Part shown: positions 33,507 through 43,112 of the stretch, piece by piece
Numbering within the stretch: the stretch's first letter is position 1
Layout: each line of letters opens with the position of its first letter
NCBI RefSeq assembly: GCF_039543505.1
Contig: NZ_BAABJW010000002.1
Span: forward strand, 496,001-560,000
Reading direction: 5' to 3'
Length of the DNA: 64,000 nt
Source of the DNA: Litoribaculum gwangyangense
Lineage (GTDB): Bacteria > Bacteroidota > Bacteroidia > Flavobacteriales > Flavobacteriaceae
Program-made: the position numbers and the translations under genes
The notes under the pieces: generated by a model
Seen by the model: only the letters and a program-made list of their open reading frames with translations
Database searches by the model: none
Told to the model about the DNA's origin: nothing

Positions 33507-34985
33507 TTACTTTATGACCAATTTTGTTGTTGCTAACTTATCATCTTCTACGACCTTCAAAATATATACTCCAGCTCTCAAATTTGAAATTCCAATTTTT
33601 TCATTTACTTCAATACTTTTTGAATACACTTTTTTCCCTAGCATATCAAAAATTTGAATAGATTTTACTCCATTTGATGCTGTTGATACATAAAACTCTC
33701 CATTATTTACTGGATTAGGATATACAGAGAATCCGTTAATAGATTCTTTAGAAGTTGATAAAGTGATAGCATTAACATTTGACGTATGCTTTGCGTTTTT
33801 ACCATACATAGGCCAACCTCCAACTTGTAAACCTGTTGCTGATGTAGTTAAAGCACTTAATTTACCACCAGAAACTGTTTCAACTCCTACATATATTGTA
33901 CCATCTGAGTGTATTGCAGCAGGAGATGTAATTTTAGCACCTAAACTTAGAGGAGTGTAAGCTTCTGTACCATTGGAATTAAGTACATAAAACATACCAC
34001 TCGTATCTCCAAAATAAATTCTACCTAAATTATCAATAGCTGGTACAACTTCAATTGGAGCTGATGCAGTATAAGTCCATAATATTGCTCCATTAACAGG
34101 ATTAAACGCTTGCATTTTCCCTCCTGCATTACCCAAATACAACGTGCCATCAGCAGCTACAGCAGGACCTCCCTTTTCGGCATTTTCACCCGTAAAAGTT
34201 ACGGACCACTTTTCGGTTCCATCTGCTGGGTTATATGCCTTTAAAACACCATCTCCCGCTGCATTTAATTTGGCAGAAGCATAAATGGTCCCATCATTTG
34301 CAAGTGCTATAGCTGAACTAGCATACCCGCCTGAGCCATAAGTTGCAAACCATTTTTGAGTACCATCTGGATTAATCGCATAAATATTATCATTGGTAGC
34401 TATGGCATAAATAGTTCCATCGGACCCAATAGCTGGAACACTATTAAAATCTGTACCTATACCGAAAATCCAATTTTCTGTTATTAAATCAAGAGAATAA
34501 TTACGTAGACCTCTATCATTGTTGTTACGGGTAAGAATATAAACCTCACCGTTGGTTGCAAAAGCGGGGGCTGAATAGCGTACTCTTGAGTTCATATAAA
34601 ATGTACGTAAAGTATCCCCTGTAGAAGCATTAAATCTGTGTACTCGTCTTCCAAAATGTCCACTTATGTAAACTGATCCGTCGGCATTTATTGAAGGACT
34701 GGAAATAATTTGATCTACTTTATCTTGCAAAGCACCTTCGTTTACATGCCCTTGCCATTTTAAAGTATTATTTGGGTTTATAGCAAAAACATTTTCAGGT
34801 GAAGTTTCATATGTAAGCGTATTTCGTATTGCGTAATCACAAGCTATATAAATAGTACCGTCATCTGCAATGGCAGGACCAGAATATGCTACTTTATCTG
34901 GTAAGGTATAAGACCAGCTTTCAACCAATTGCCCGTAGGAGGCCATGGATAATAATAATCCGAATACTGTGTAAAATTTTTTCAT
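33507..34985 (-). CDS. Secreted PQQ-like beta-propeller protein with T9SS sorting domain
   Basis: A 492-residue exported protein (signal 1-18). It consists of about eight PQQ-like propeller blades, each with a DGTIYI / DGTLYL / NGEVYI-type strand followed by an NPDGTQKW-like turn. Residues about 420-492 (VYPNPVNNGEFYV... TTKLVIK) are a type A T9SS sorting domain. No catalytic motif is visible, so a binding or scaffold role at the cell surface is more likely than PQQ-dependent oxidation. It is a paralog of the next gene upstream, sharing the blade pattern and the GGWPM...AKHT motif after the last blade, but it has no PKD domain. Confidence 0.87.
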   Translation of the reverse strand: MKKFYTVFGLLLSMASYGQLVESWSYTLPDKVAYSGPAIADDGTIYIACDYAIRNTLTYETSPENVFAINPNNTLKWQGHVNEGALQDKVDQIISSPSINADGSVYISGHFGRRVHRFNASTGDTLRTFYMNSRVRYSAPAFATNGEVYILTRNNNDRGLRNYSLDLITENWIFGIGTDFNSVPAIGSDGTIYAIATNDNIYAINPDGTQKWFATYGSGGYASSAIALANDGTIYASAKLNAAGDGVLKAYNPADGTEKWSVTFTGENAEKGGPAVAADGTLYLGNAGGKMQAFNPVNGAILWTYTASAPIEVVPAIDNLGRIYFGDTSGMFYVLNSNGTEAYTPLSLGAKITSPAAIHSDGTIYVGVETVSGGKLSALTTSATGLQVGGWPMYGKNAKHTSNVNAITLSTSKESINGFSVYPNPVNNGEFYVSTASNGVKSIQIFDMLGKKVYSKSIEVNEKIGISNLRAGVYILKVVEDDKLATTKLVIK

Positions 34986-35014
34986 AATGTTTAAGTTTAA
35001 AATGTTAGTTGTTA

Positions 35015-35039
35015 GGACGGCTCATTTTGTGAACCGTCC
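35015..35039. repeat. Intergenic hairpin between the two propeller genes
   Basis: GGACGG-c-TCA and TGA-a-CCGTCC form a 9-bp stem with one internal mismatch around a TTTTG loop. No T-run follows on either strand, so RNA stabilisation or processing within the operon is more likely than termination. Confidence 0.6.
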
Positions 35040-35071
35040 GATTTATAATTAATTAAGTGATTATTAAATTA

Positions 35072-36532
35072 TTATCTACCTGTATGCTTCGCGTCCTTCG
35101 AACGCATAGGCCAGCCACCAGAAGCTAAACCTGTCGCATTTGTTCTTAAAGCATATAATTTGCCAGTTCCGTCAGCTTGATCAGCTGCCACATATATAGT
35201 TCCATCCGATCCAATAGCTGCTGATGACCAAACTCTTGAACCTAATTGTATTTCTTTCCATTTTTTATTCCCATCAGGATCAATAACATGAAAAAAGCCA
35301 GATTCATCACCGACATAAATATTACCATCATTATCAATTGCAGGTGTCACTAGGGAAGATCCTAATAAATCATAACTCCATTTAATGGTGCCATCACTCG
35401 TATTGTAAGCAATAAGTTTACCATCCTCACCAGCAGAATAAAGCGTGCCATCTGTTGAAATTACAGGGCCTCCTCTTGATATTTTATTACTTCTTCCTAC
35501 GCGCCATTTTTCAGAACCATCATTAGGATTATAGGCGATTAAAACACCTCCTGAAGTGGGGTCTAAATTATTTCCCTCTCCGGAAAAATAAACCGTACCA
35601 TCCTCACCTATTGCAGTTGCACAAGCCGTCCAACTACCATATTCAGATTTCCATTTTTCCGTACCATCTGGATTAATGGCATAGAAAAAATCATCAGTAC
35701 TACCTATATAAATTGTTCCATCTGCCCCAATAGCTGGTGTCGCATTTATATCACCTCCAGATAAAAAACTCCATTTTTCAGTTCCATTGGGGTTTAGTGC
35801 AAATAATCTATCTGATTGTGAACTTATATAAATTGTTCCATCTTGGGCAAAAACCGCTCCATTATACCGTGGGTTACTTCCAGTATCAAATTGGAATCGT
35901 AGTGTGCCATCAGGAGTAAAAGAATATAAATTATCATCATATGAACCAAAATACACATTACCATTAGCATCAATAGATACGGTGCTTCTATTTATATCCC
36001 CAGCAGCATAGCTCCATTTAAGAGAACCACCTGGGTTTATAGCAAACATATTATCCGGACCATTTTTGGCGCTACAAGCAATATAGACGGTGCCATCATC
36101 ACCAACTGCAGGAGAGGCACTTTCAAATTTCCCGGGTAAATTAAATACCCATAATTTTCCTGGCTCCGTAGTTGCTGTTGAAGGCTCTACAACTTTTATC
36201 GTTTTAGAGAATTCATTAGCATTTATATTTCCCGAATTATCTGTTACTGTCAAAACAACTGTATATTCGCCAATGGCATAAGTATGGACTGGTGATTGTT
36301 CGGTTGATGTTGTGCCATCTCCAAAATCCCAATTCCATGAAGCAATACTACCATTTTGGTCAAAAGACAAATCTGTAAAAACAGAAGCATCTCCCTCTAC
36401 TACATCAGTTTCGTTTACACTAAAAGCTGCTACTGGTTTCGTATCGATAACTGAATCGTCATCATTACAAGAGATAATTCCTAAAAGAAACAGGAACATC
36501 CCATACATTAATAATTTTTTATTTTTTTTCAT
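35072..36532 (-). CDS. PKD-domain PQQ-like beta-propeller lipoprotein
   Basis: A 486-residue lipoprotein (lipobox ending at C22). A PKD domain follows (about 33-115, with the hallmark WNWDFGDGT). From about 125 onward there are seven to eight PQQ-like propeller blades with DGTVYI / DGTIYI strands and repeated NPDGTEKW turns. It lacks a T9SS tail and ends with GGWPMRSKDAKHT. The lipid anchor and the position behind SusD suggest an outer-membrane surface component of the SusC/SusD complex, probably binding ligand. The PKD gene upstream overlaps its leader closely (3-bp gap). Confidence 0.85.
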   Translation of the reverse strand: MKKNKKLLMYGMFLFLLGIISCNDDDSVIDTKPVAAFSVNETDVVEGDASVFTDLSFDQNGSIASWNWDFGDGTTSTEQSPVHTYAIGEYTVVLTVTDNSGNINANEFSKTIKVVEPSTATTEPGKLWVFNLPGKFESASPAVGDDGTVYIACSAKNGPDNMFAINPGGSLKWSYAAGDINRSTVSIDANGNVYFGSYDDNLYSFTPDGTLRFQFDTGSNPRYNGAVFAQDGTIYISSQSDRLFALNPNGTEKWSFLSGGDINATPAIGADGTIYIGSTDDFFYAINPDGTEKWKSEYGSWTACATAIGEDGTVYFSGEGNNLDPTSGGVLIAYNPNDGSEKWRVGRSNKISRGGPVISTDGTLYSAGEDGKLIAYNTSDGTIKWSYDLLGSSLVTPAIDNDGNIYVGDESGFFHVIDPDGNKKWKEIQLGSRVWSSAAIGSDGTIYVAADQADGTGKLYALRTNATGLASGGWPMRSKDAKHTGR

Positions 36533-36535
36533 TTT

Positions 36536-37681
36536 TTAATCGTTTAAATTTTGTGATTGTAATTTAGTTTTTACTTCTATTGAGTTATCTGTTTGAACTA
36601 CGCTACCACCAACACTTATTACTTCATTTAACTGAGCGTAATTATCTGTTAGTGGGGTTGTATTTGTATTTACATAGGCATTTCTAAAAATGTACCATCC
36701 TTTATTCTTGATTTGCTGCAGTACAGAAGCATCATCAACATTAAATTGTATGACATCAATATCGAAACTTGAATATTGATTAAAATCATTTTGGTTTCTT
36801 GCAATTGGCATGAATAAAACATTCTTATTATTCAAATTAATCATGTCTTTAATAACATTAAATTCTGATGAGTAAAACAACACTTGTTTTAACATACCAT
36901 ATTGATCCACCAAAGAATATACTTTACTAAAAGAAGCTTTTTTATCAATATCTAAATCAATGTATATTTTACCTCTTGCTAATTTTAATACTTCCTTTAA
37001 GGTTGGAATTTTCTCGTTGGTCAACGTTCCATTATCTTTGTATAAATTGAATTGCTTCAATTCTTCCAATAAAAAATCACTTACATTACCTGAACCATTG
37101 GTGGTTCTATCAATAGTAGCATCGTGCATCAAAATCAATTCACCATCTTTGGTTTGTCGAATATCCAATTCCACCATACCTATACCATTAATAATAGCAT
37201 CTGAAATCGACTTTAGAGAATTTTCTGGAGCACCTGAATAATTAGCACGATGTGCACAGACTATAATTTTACCATTAAGGGCATCCAATCTACTTTTTAA
37301 AGAGCTTCTATTTGGTATGTCATTGCTTAATGATATAGAAATCTCTTTAGAGGTTTCATGTTCTAAAGAACCATTTTTTATCGTTAATTTAACAATGAAA
37401 TTATCTACCTCACTATAGGAATGTGTTGGACTTTTTAATGTTGAAGAATTACCATCCCCAAAATCCCACTCAAATGATGTTCTATTTTCTGGACCTATTG
37501 ATTCATTATAAAATTGAATAGTTGAGTCAACCAAATGCTTTTCATCTGAAATACTAAAAGCAGCTACTAGATTTTGGGTGTAACCAGTTTTAACAACATC
37601 ATCTTTCGAACATGACGCCACTATTACCACCGAAATAACAGCAATTACTTTTAGCTTGTAAAAAGACGAAATAAAGTTCAT
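36536..37681 (-). CDS. PKD-domain glycerophosphodiester phosphodiesterase lipoprotein
   Basis: A 381-residue lipoprotein (lipobox ending at C24). Residues about 38-115 are a PKD domain (FEWDFGDGNSS) and residues 135-378 a GDPD domain: CAHRANYSGAPENS with the catalytic His-Arg, MVELDIRQTKDG and LMHDATIDRTTNG. It should hydrolyse glycerophosphodiesters at the cell surface or in the periplasm. Three bp separate it from the PKD-propeller gene and 20 bp from susD. Its GDPD domain is a paralog of the protein at 32463-33407, which lacks the PKD domain. Confidence 0.92.
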   Translation of the reverse strand: MNFISSFYKLKVIAVISVVIVASCSKDDVVKTGYTQNLVAAFSISDEKHLVDSTIQFYNESIGPENRTSFEWDFGDGNSSTLKSPTHSYSEVDNFIVKLTIKNGSLEHETSKEISISLSNDIPNRSSLKSRLDALNGKIIVCAHRANYSGAPENSLKSISDAIINGIGMVELDIRQTKDGELILMHDATIDRTTNGSGNVSDFLLEELKQFNLYKDNGTLTNEKIPTLKEVLKLARGKIYIDLDIDKKASFSKVYSLVDQYGMLKQVLFYSSEFNVIKDMINLNNKNVLFMPIARNQNDFNQYSSFDIDVIQFNVDDASVLQQIKNKGWYIFRNAYVNTNTTPLTDNYAQLNEVISVGGSVVQTDNSIEVKTKLQSQNLND

Positions 37682-37701
37682 GATTTAACTACTCAATTTA
37701 T

Positions 37702-39438
37702 TTAATCCCAATTTGGGTTTTGAATTAAATTTGGATTTAGTTGAATATCGCCCAACGGAATAGGATATAGATAATCCTTTGATTCATCGAATTTTTTAAT
37801 TCTAGCTACAAATGGCACTAAATTCCCATTTGTTCCATTAGAAAGTGTAATTACTCCTCCTATTTCCACTTTTTGAGGTGCGGCAGTTGACGATGAACCC
37901 GTAAATAGTTCTACATCTAAAGAATTATTACCATCTAAATCGAAAGCACCTAATCCTGAGAAATACATACCTGTAAAATATTCCTCTAATAATTTCCCAT
38001 TTTTCCAACGCATTAAATCATCGTATCTAAACCCCTCAAGAACCAATTCCACTCGACGTTCTCTTCTTACTTCCAAGATAACTCCTGTATTTGTTCCTGA
38101 AACATTAGAATAACGTGATAGTAGTACTGGATCTGGATTTGCATTGGCATTAGCCAAATTTAAACCAGGCATACCAACACGAGACCTTAATAAACCAATG
38201 GAAGCATCTAAATCTGCTTGAGTAATTGTTCCTAATTCTGCTTTTGCTTCAGCAAAATTTAACAATACTTCTGCATATCGAAATATTGGAATATCCTGGT
38301 ATCCTGCCTGAAAGCCATCCTGAGATATATCACTCACATATTTTGCTATCTGGTAGCCACTTATTGATGCTGAAAAATCAGGCAACACAGAAGCGCTTCC
38401 ACCTATTCTAGTGTGTCCGGGTGTACGAATGGTTTGAGCCATTCTTGGGTCGCGATTTTGAGATTCTTGTAGAAAATTAAACGTTTCATAACCACTTTGA
38501 GAGGTAAAAGGCAAACCGCTATCCAATAAATATGTATCTACTATAGATTTAGTAAGCCCAACATCACTTTGGGTTGGTGAGGTAAAATAATAGTTAATAC
38601 TATTAATAACATCTAAGTCTAAACTATACCTTCTTGTAAGCATGATTTCATTCTCGATAGCATCATTTGATGCAAATAAATCTCTGTAATCTGTGTTTGT
38701 ATTTCCAGTTGAAAAAATACTATACGGGCTCTCATCCATAACTCTTTTAGCTGCCAACTGCGCTAAATTAAGTAACTTATCTGCTCCTTGCCCACCATGA
38801 TACTTTCTAAAAGTACCTTCAAACAGGCAAACTCTGGATTTTAATGCTAATGCTGTCCATCTATTGACTCTATCAGAAGATTGATTAGTATTCAAATTTT
38901 GGATAGCCCTATCTAAATCCTCAATAATTTTCTGAGTAATAAACACTCTTGAATCACGAGGTTTTAAAAGAAGATCTGTATCACCTGTTCCTATGACGGT
39001 ATCATACCAAGGCACATCACCAAATCGTTTTAATTTATTGAAATAAAATAATGCTCTGAAGAAATAAGCAACTCCACTATACTCTTTTTTAGCTACTTCA
39101 TCTGTACAACGCTCATAATTTTCAAAGAAAATATTTATCTTTCTCAAATCTCCCCAACTCCAACCGCTACTTCCTGCCTCGGCCGGAATAAGTCGGTCTC
39201 CAGTTTGCTCTCTTGGCACACCATTAAACAATACATTATCGCTCAAGTTATCTTGTTCTATAATACCACTTACGCCAGGTAAGTCATTATAAAAACTATT
39301 AGTATAAAGTTCAAGATCTGCCGCAGTATTAAAAGAGTTCTCTGGCGATATTTCTGATAGTGGTGTTCTATCTAAAAAATCATCATTACACCCAGAAAAC
39401 AAAACTGCTAATATTAAAATAATTGTTATTTTTTTCAT
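37702..39438 (-). CDS. SusD/RagB-family outer-membrane binding lipoprotein
   Basis: A 578-residue surface lipoprotein (lipobox ending at C17, then the common NDDFLDRTPLSEISPENSF start). It has the SusD TPR-like helices (YFFRALFYFNKLKRFGDVPW near 125-145) and the C-terminal RRERRVELVLEGFRYDDLMRWK signature. It forms the lid of the SusC transporter encoded 10 bp upstream. Given the two phosphodiesterases in the operon, its ligand may be a glycerophosphodiester or a polymer containing it, rather than a plain glycan. Confidence 0.95.
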   Translation of the reverse strand: MKKITIILILAVLFSGCNDDFLDRTPLSEISPENSFNTAADLELYTNSFYNDLPGVSGIIEQDNLSDNVLFNGVPREQTGDRLIPAEAGSSGWSWGDLRKINIFFENYERCTDEVAKKEYSGVAYFFRALFYFNKLKRFGDVPWYDTVIGTGDTDLLLKPRDSRVFITQKIIEDLDRAIQNLNTNQSSDRVNRWTALALKSRVCLFEGTFRKYHGGQGADKLLNLAQLAAKRVMDESPYSIFSTGNTNTDYRDLFASNDAIENEIMLTRRYSLDLDVINSINYYFTSPTQSDVGLTKSIVDTYLLDSGLPFTSQSGYETFNFLQESQNRDPRMAQTIRTPGHTRIGGSASVLPDFSASISGYQIAKYVSDISQDGFQAGYQDIPIFRYAEVLLNFAEAKAELGTITQADLDASIGLLRSRVGMPGLNLANANANPDPVLLSRYSNVSGTNTGVILEVRRERRVELVLEGFRYDDLMRWKNGKLLEEYFTGMYFSGLGAFDLDGNNSLDVELFTGSSSTAAPQKVEIGGVITLSNGTNGNLVPFVARIKKFDESKDYLYPIPLGDIQLNPNLIQNPNWD

Positions 39439-39448
39439 TTCTATTTTT

Positions 39449-42400
39449 TTAGAGTTTTATATCAAGTCCGAATACATATGTTTTAGTGAAAGGATAATCA
39501 TTGCCATTTCCTAGTTGTTCTGGATCTACAGTTCGGTCTGGATTGTTTTTATATAAAGGTGAGAATGTAAAAAGGTTAGTTCCTGTAGCATATAACCTTA
39601 GACTTGTTACGTGCAATTTATTTGATAAATTTTCAGGTAAAGTGTAGCCAAGTGTAATGTTTTTTATTCTTAAATAGGCTGCATTTTGAAGATACTTATC
39701 TGAATTAACTCCTAATTGTGCACCTTCATAAGGTCCTCCACGTTCAGCATATACCGCCAATCTTGGAAAGTAGGCATTTGGGTTATCTGGTGTCCAAGAA
39801 TTAGCCTCTACACTTTTGGGATAGAAATTTTGATATTGTCTTGCAAAAGGGCCCCAAAAAAAACCATTATCTGTTCCTGGATTCCAATCACGTTGCATAA
39901 TACCTTGAGCAAATACACTTAAATCGAAACCTGCATAATCGGCACCTAAAGTAATACCGTAATTATATCTTGCATTTGAATTACCAATTCTTTTTAAATC
40001 TCCTGGATTGGCCAATGTTCTATCTCCTGAAGTGATTTCACCATCACCATCTAAATCAGCAAACTTTATATCACCCGCTACTGGATGATTAATGAGGTAA
40101 TTATTTTGAATTCTTTCATTAACCCTTGTTTGGTCTGCATGATTTAAATACTCATCATCCGTTTGAAAAAATCCTTCAACAGTATATCCCCAAATTTCGC
40201 CAATTTCTTGACCTACATAAAATTGTTGGAAATCACCATTCGGATTATCAAATTTTGTAATATGTGTTCTACTATCACCTAAAATAAAACCAATATTGTA
40301 ATTGAATGGTTTGCTTCCAATATTAAACTGATCTTTCCATTTTACGGATAATTCAAATCCTTTAGTTCTTAAATCAGCTGCATTTTCCTGTGGCTCATCA
40401 GCTCCAAAAACAGATGGCAATTGAGTTCCTTGAGTTAGCATATCTTTAATATCTCTTCTATACCAATCAAAGGTGGTTGTAAATCTATTTTTGAAAGCAG
40501 ATATATCAAAACCGAAGTCTAAAGTTTCAGAAGTTTCCCATGTGAAATTTGAGGACACAGGGTCAGGTGTTGATAAATAATTTATTCTCGAACCATCTAC
40601 TATATAATTACTTTGTCTTACATCTAAGGTTGAAATATAATCATAGGCACCAATATTTTGATTTCCCAATGATCCGAATGACCCTCTTAATTTGAGTGTT
40701 CCAATGTAAGGCTTAAGTTTACTCCAAAAGTTTTCTTCACTTAATTTCCATGCAATAGATGTTGATGGAAATAGCCCAAGCCTGTTATCAACAGGGAATC
40801 TCGAGGACAAATCGAACCTTCCATTAAACTCTATTAAATATTTATCAAGAAGATTGTATTTAACTCTAAAGAAACCCGCTCGAATTGCCCATTCTTCTTC
40901 TGTCGAATTTAGAAAGATATTATCCCCTGTCGCTAAGTTGAATGAATTTAAATTTTCTGAAAGATTACCATTTCTACTAGCTATATTTCTTTTAAATGTG
41001 TTCCACTCTTGATTATAACCAACCAAGGCTGAAAATGTATGATTCTCCAAAGGATTAAATTCATAATTGGCATAGGCATTTATAGCTTGGTACAATGTGT
41101 TTCTTTCTAACTCTTTATAGATTTGTGTATTTTCTTTATAAAGTGCTATCCCTTCTCCATTGGGTTGATTAGTAAAAGGAGTAGAAATAATTCTTACCCA
41201 TTCACTTTGGTTGCGATTTCTAAAACTGTAATCCCCTTTTATCTCTAAGCCTTTAGCTAACTGTATTCCTAAAGATGTTGTGTTAAAAACTTCAAAATCG
41301 TCTTCTTCTGCTCTACTTTTTCCATTTAATATATCCGCAAAAGTACCATCGGCTATATCTCTATTATTTGTATATGCTCCTCTTATTATAAATGAACCAT
41401 CGGGATTTCTTGGCAGGTAAAGTGGCGCTGCGTGGAATGTAAATTTACGCCAATCTTCACTATTATCAGACCCACTTACTCTACGTGCATTGGTAGCCGG
41501 TTCAGAGTAATCCTTTTTATAGACATTAATTGAGTTCCCTATATTTAACCATTCATAAGGTTTAGCCTCGATTTTTGCGCGAATGGTATAAGTATTCAAT
41601 ACATCTTTATTGATTTTATAAATACCATCCCTTTTATAATATCTACCAGAAAGATAAAAATTCATTTTATCAGTTCCTCCTGATAAACTTAGGTTATGCT
41701 CAGCCGATAATTGTTGGTCACTAAACAAAGTATTCCACCAATCGGTATTACCATAATGCACATAGCGTTCTGCTCCATTTACATCTTTTATAAGGACTGA
41801 TGGCAAAGTAGGGTCTAGTCTTCTGGCTTCCAAATAATCATAATCCTCCTGAGTGTATCCTAAATAAGTACTGGAATTCTCTAACAGACTTAATTTATCA
41901 CTCAAACGTGCCCATTCCAAACCGTCTGTGATAAAATTATCTGTTCTTATTGTTGGAGAACTCCAACCGTAGTTTGTATTGTAATTTATTTTGATATCAC
42001 CAGACCTTGCATTTTTCGTGGTGATCAAAATAACCCCAAATGCTGCCCTTGCTCCATAAATAGCTGCCGAGGCTGCATCCTTCAAAACTGAAATGGACTC
42101 TATGTCTCTAGGGTTAATTCTATTCAGGTTTCCTTGAACACCATCAATTAAAATTAATGGGCTACCTCCATTTATAGAGCCTATACCTCTAATATCAATA
42201 TTAGCCTCTTCATTAATACCTCCGTTATCTAAGGTAATATTTAAATTTGGCGCAACACCTTGTAATATTTGACTGGTATTTGGGCCAATATTGTTCTCAA
42301 TCTGTTCAGAAGTTATTGACTCGACTGCTCCGGTAAGATTCTCTTTTTTTACAGAGCCATACCCCACCACTACAATTTCATCAAGGGCAGATGCGTCTTC

Positions 42401-43021
42401 TATAAGGATAATATCGATAGAACTTTGCCCATTAACAGATACTTCTTGCGTTTTATATCCTATGTAAGAAACAATTAATGTAGCATTTTGGTTATTTAAA
42501 TTTAAATTGAACGCACCATCAAAATCAGTTTGTGTACCATAACTAGTACCTTTTTCTAAAATATTTGCTCCTGGCAATGGCTGATTATTTTGGTCAACAA
42601 CTTTTCCTGAAATTTGTACTTGTTGTTTCTTAATATTATCATCCTTAAAAATTGTTTCAATTTCTTCAATAACGATAGTATTACCTTTAGTTAATTCGAA
42701 CTTAACATTACTTCCTGAAAAACTTTGCTCCAACAATTTGGATAATTGTATGTCGCCTTTCTTTAATTGTATTTTAGGTGCATCTTCAAATAAGTCTTCT
42801 GGATACAAAAACCGATATTTGGTTTGTTTTTTTATAATCCTAAAAACTTCATGAACTGATACTTCCTTATCAGAATCGATTGTGACAACTTCTTGAGAAA
42901 AACTGTTTACTGTTGTAAAACCAAAAAATGTTGTACATAGCAAAAAGATAAATGTTCTCATAATAAGAGTTAAAAACCGTTTTCGGAGAAGAGAACGGAC
43001 ATTAATAAATTTAATTTCCAT
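39449..43021 (-). CDS. SusC-family TonB-dependent transporter with N-terminal STN domain
   Basis: A 1190-residue outer-membrane transporter. After the signal (about 1-43) comes an STN signalling domain (50-120), a carboxypeptidase-regulatory-like domain (135-208, VVDQNNQPLPGANI), a TonB box-like DEIVVVGYG (214-222), the plug (about 225-335) and a 22-strand barrel. The STN domain is the type that contacts a FecR anti-sigma factor, and fecR lies directly upstream, so substrate binding should trigger transcription through FecI. An internal Met at residue 21 (42961) is a possible alternative start with a cleaner signal peptide. Confidence 0.95.
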   Translation of the reverse strand: MEIKFINVRSLLRKRFLTLIMRTFIFLLCTTFFGFTTVNSFSQEVVTIDSDKEVSVHEVFRIIKKQTKYRFLYPEDLFEDAPKIQLKKGDIQLSKLLEQSFSGSNVKFELTKGNTIVIEEIETIFKDDNIKKQQVQISGKVVDQNNQPLPGANILEKGTSYGTQTDFDGAFNLNLNNQNATLIVSYIGYKTQEVSVNGQSSIDIILIEDASALDEIVVVGYGSVKKENLTGAVESITSEQIENNIGPNTSQILQGVAPNLNITLDNGGINEEANIDIRGIGSINGGSPLILIDGVQGNLNRINPRDIESISVLKDAASAAIYGARAAFGVILITTKNARSGDIKINYNTNYGWSSPTIRTDNFITDGLEWARLSDKLSLLENSSTYLGYTQEDYDYLEARRLDPTLPSVLIKDVNGAERYVHYGNTDWWNTLFSDQQLSAEHNLSLSGGTDKMNFYLSGRYYKRDGIYKINKDVLNTYTIRAKIEAKPYEWLNIGNSINVYKKDYSEPATNARRVSGSDNSEDWRKFTFHAAPLYLPRNPDGSFIIRGAYTNNRDIADGTFADILNGKSRAEEDDFEVFNTTSLGIQLAKGLEIKGDYSFRNRNQSEWVRIISTPFTNQPNGEGIALYKENTQIYKELERNTLYQAINAYANYEFNPLENHTFSALVGYNQEWNTFKRNIASRNGNLSENLNSFNLATGDNIFLNSTEEEWAIRAGFFRVKYNLLDKYLIEFNGRFDLSSRFPVDNRLGLFPSTSIAWKLSEENFWSKLKPYIGTLKLRGSFGSLGNQNIGAYDYISTLDVRQSNYIVDGSRINYLSTPDPVSSNFTWETSETLDFGFDISAFKNRFTTTFDWYRRDIKDMLTQGTQLPSVFGADEPQENAADLRTKGFELSVKWKDQFNIGSKPFNYNIGFILGDSRTHITKFDNPNGDFQQFYVGQEIGEIWGYTVEGFFQTDDEYLNHADQTRVNERIQNNYLINHPVAGDIKFADLDGDGEITSGDRTLANPGDLKRIGNSNARYNYGITLGADYAGFDLSVFAQGIMQRDWNPGTDNGFFWGPFARQYQNFYPKSVEANSWTPDNPNAYFPRLAVYAERGGPYEGAQLGVNSDKYLQNAAYLRIKNITLGYTLPENLSNKLHVTSLRLYATGTNLFTFSPLYKNNPDRTVDPEQLGNGNDYPFTKTYVFGLDIKL

Positions 43022-43065
43022 AAATTTGTTTAGTGTTAGTTATTAATTTAGTTAATACGTAATTC

Positions 43066-43109
43066 AGGGACGAAGTTGGATACCGCAAAATATTTTGACT
43101 TCGCTCCCT
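43066..43109. repeat. Hairpin between fecR and susC
   Basis: AGGGA-CGAAGT (43066-43076) pairs with ACTTCGCTCCCT (43098-43109) over 11 bp with one bulged base; the loop contains the palindrome CAAAATATTTTG. No T-run follows on the minus strand. It may uncouple susC expression from fecR. Confidence 0.55.
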
Positions 43110-43112
43110 ATT

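Noticed and set aside
33507..36532. PQQ-dependent dehydrogenases
   Set aside because: The propeller repeats are present but no PQQ or calcium-binding catalytic residues are visible, so a binding role is preferred.
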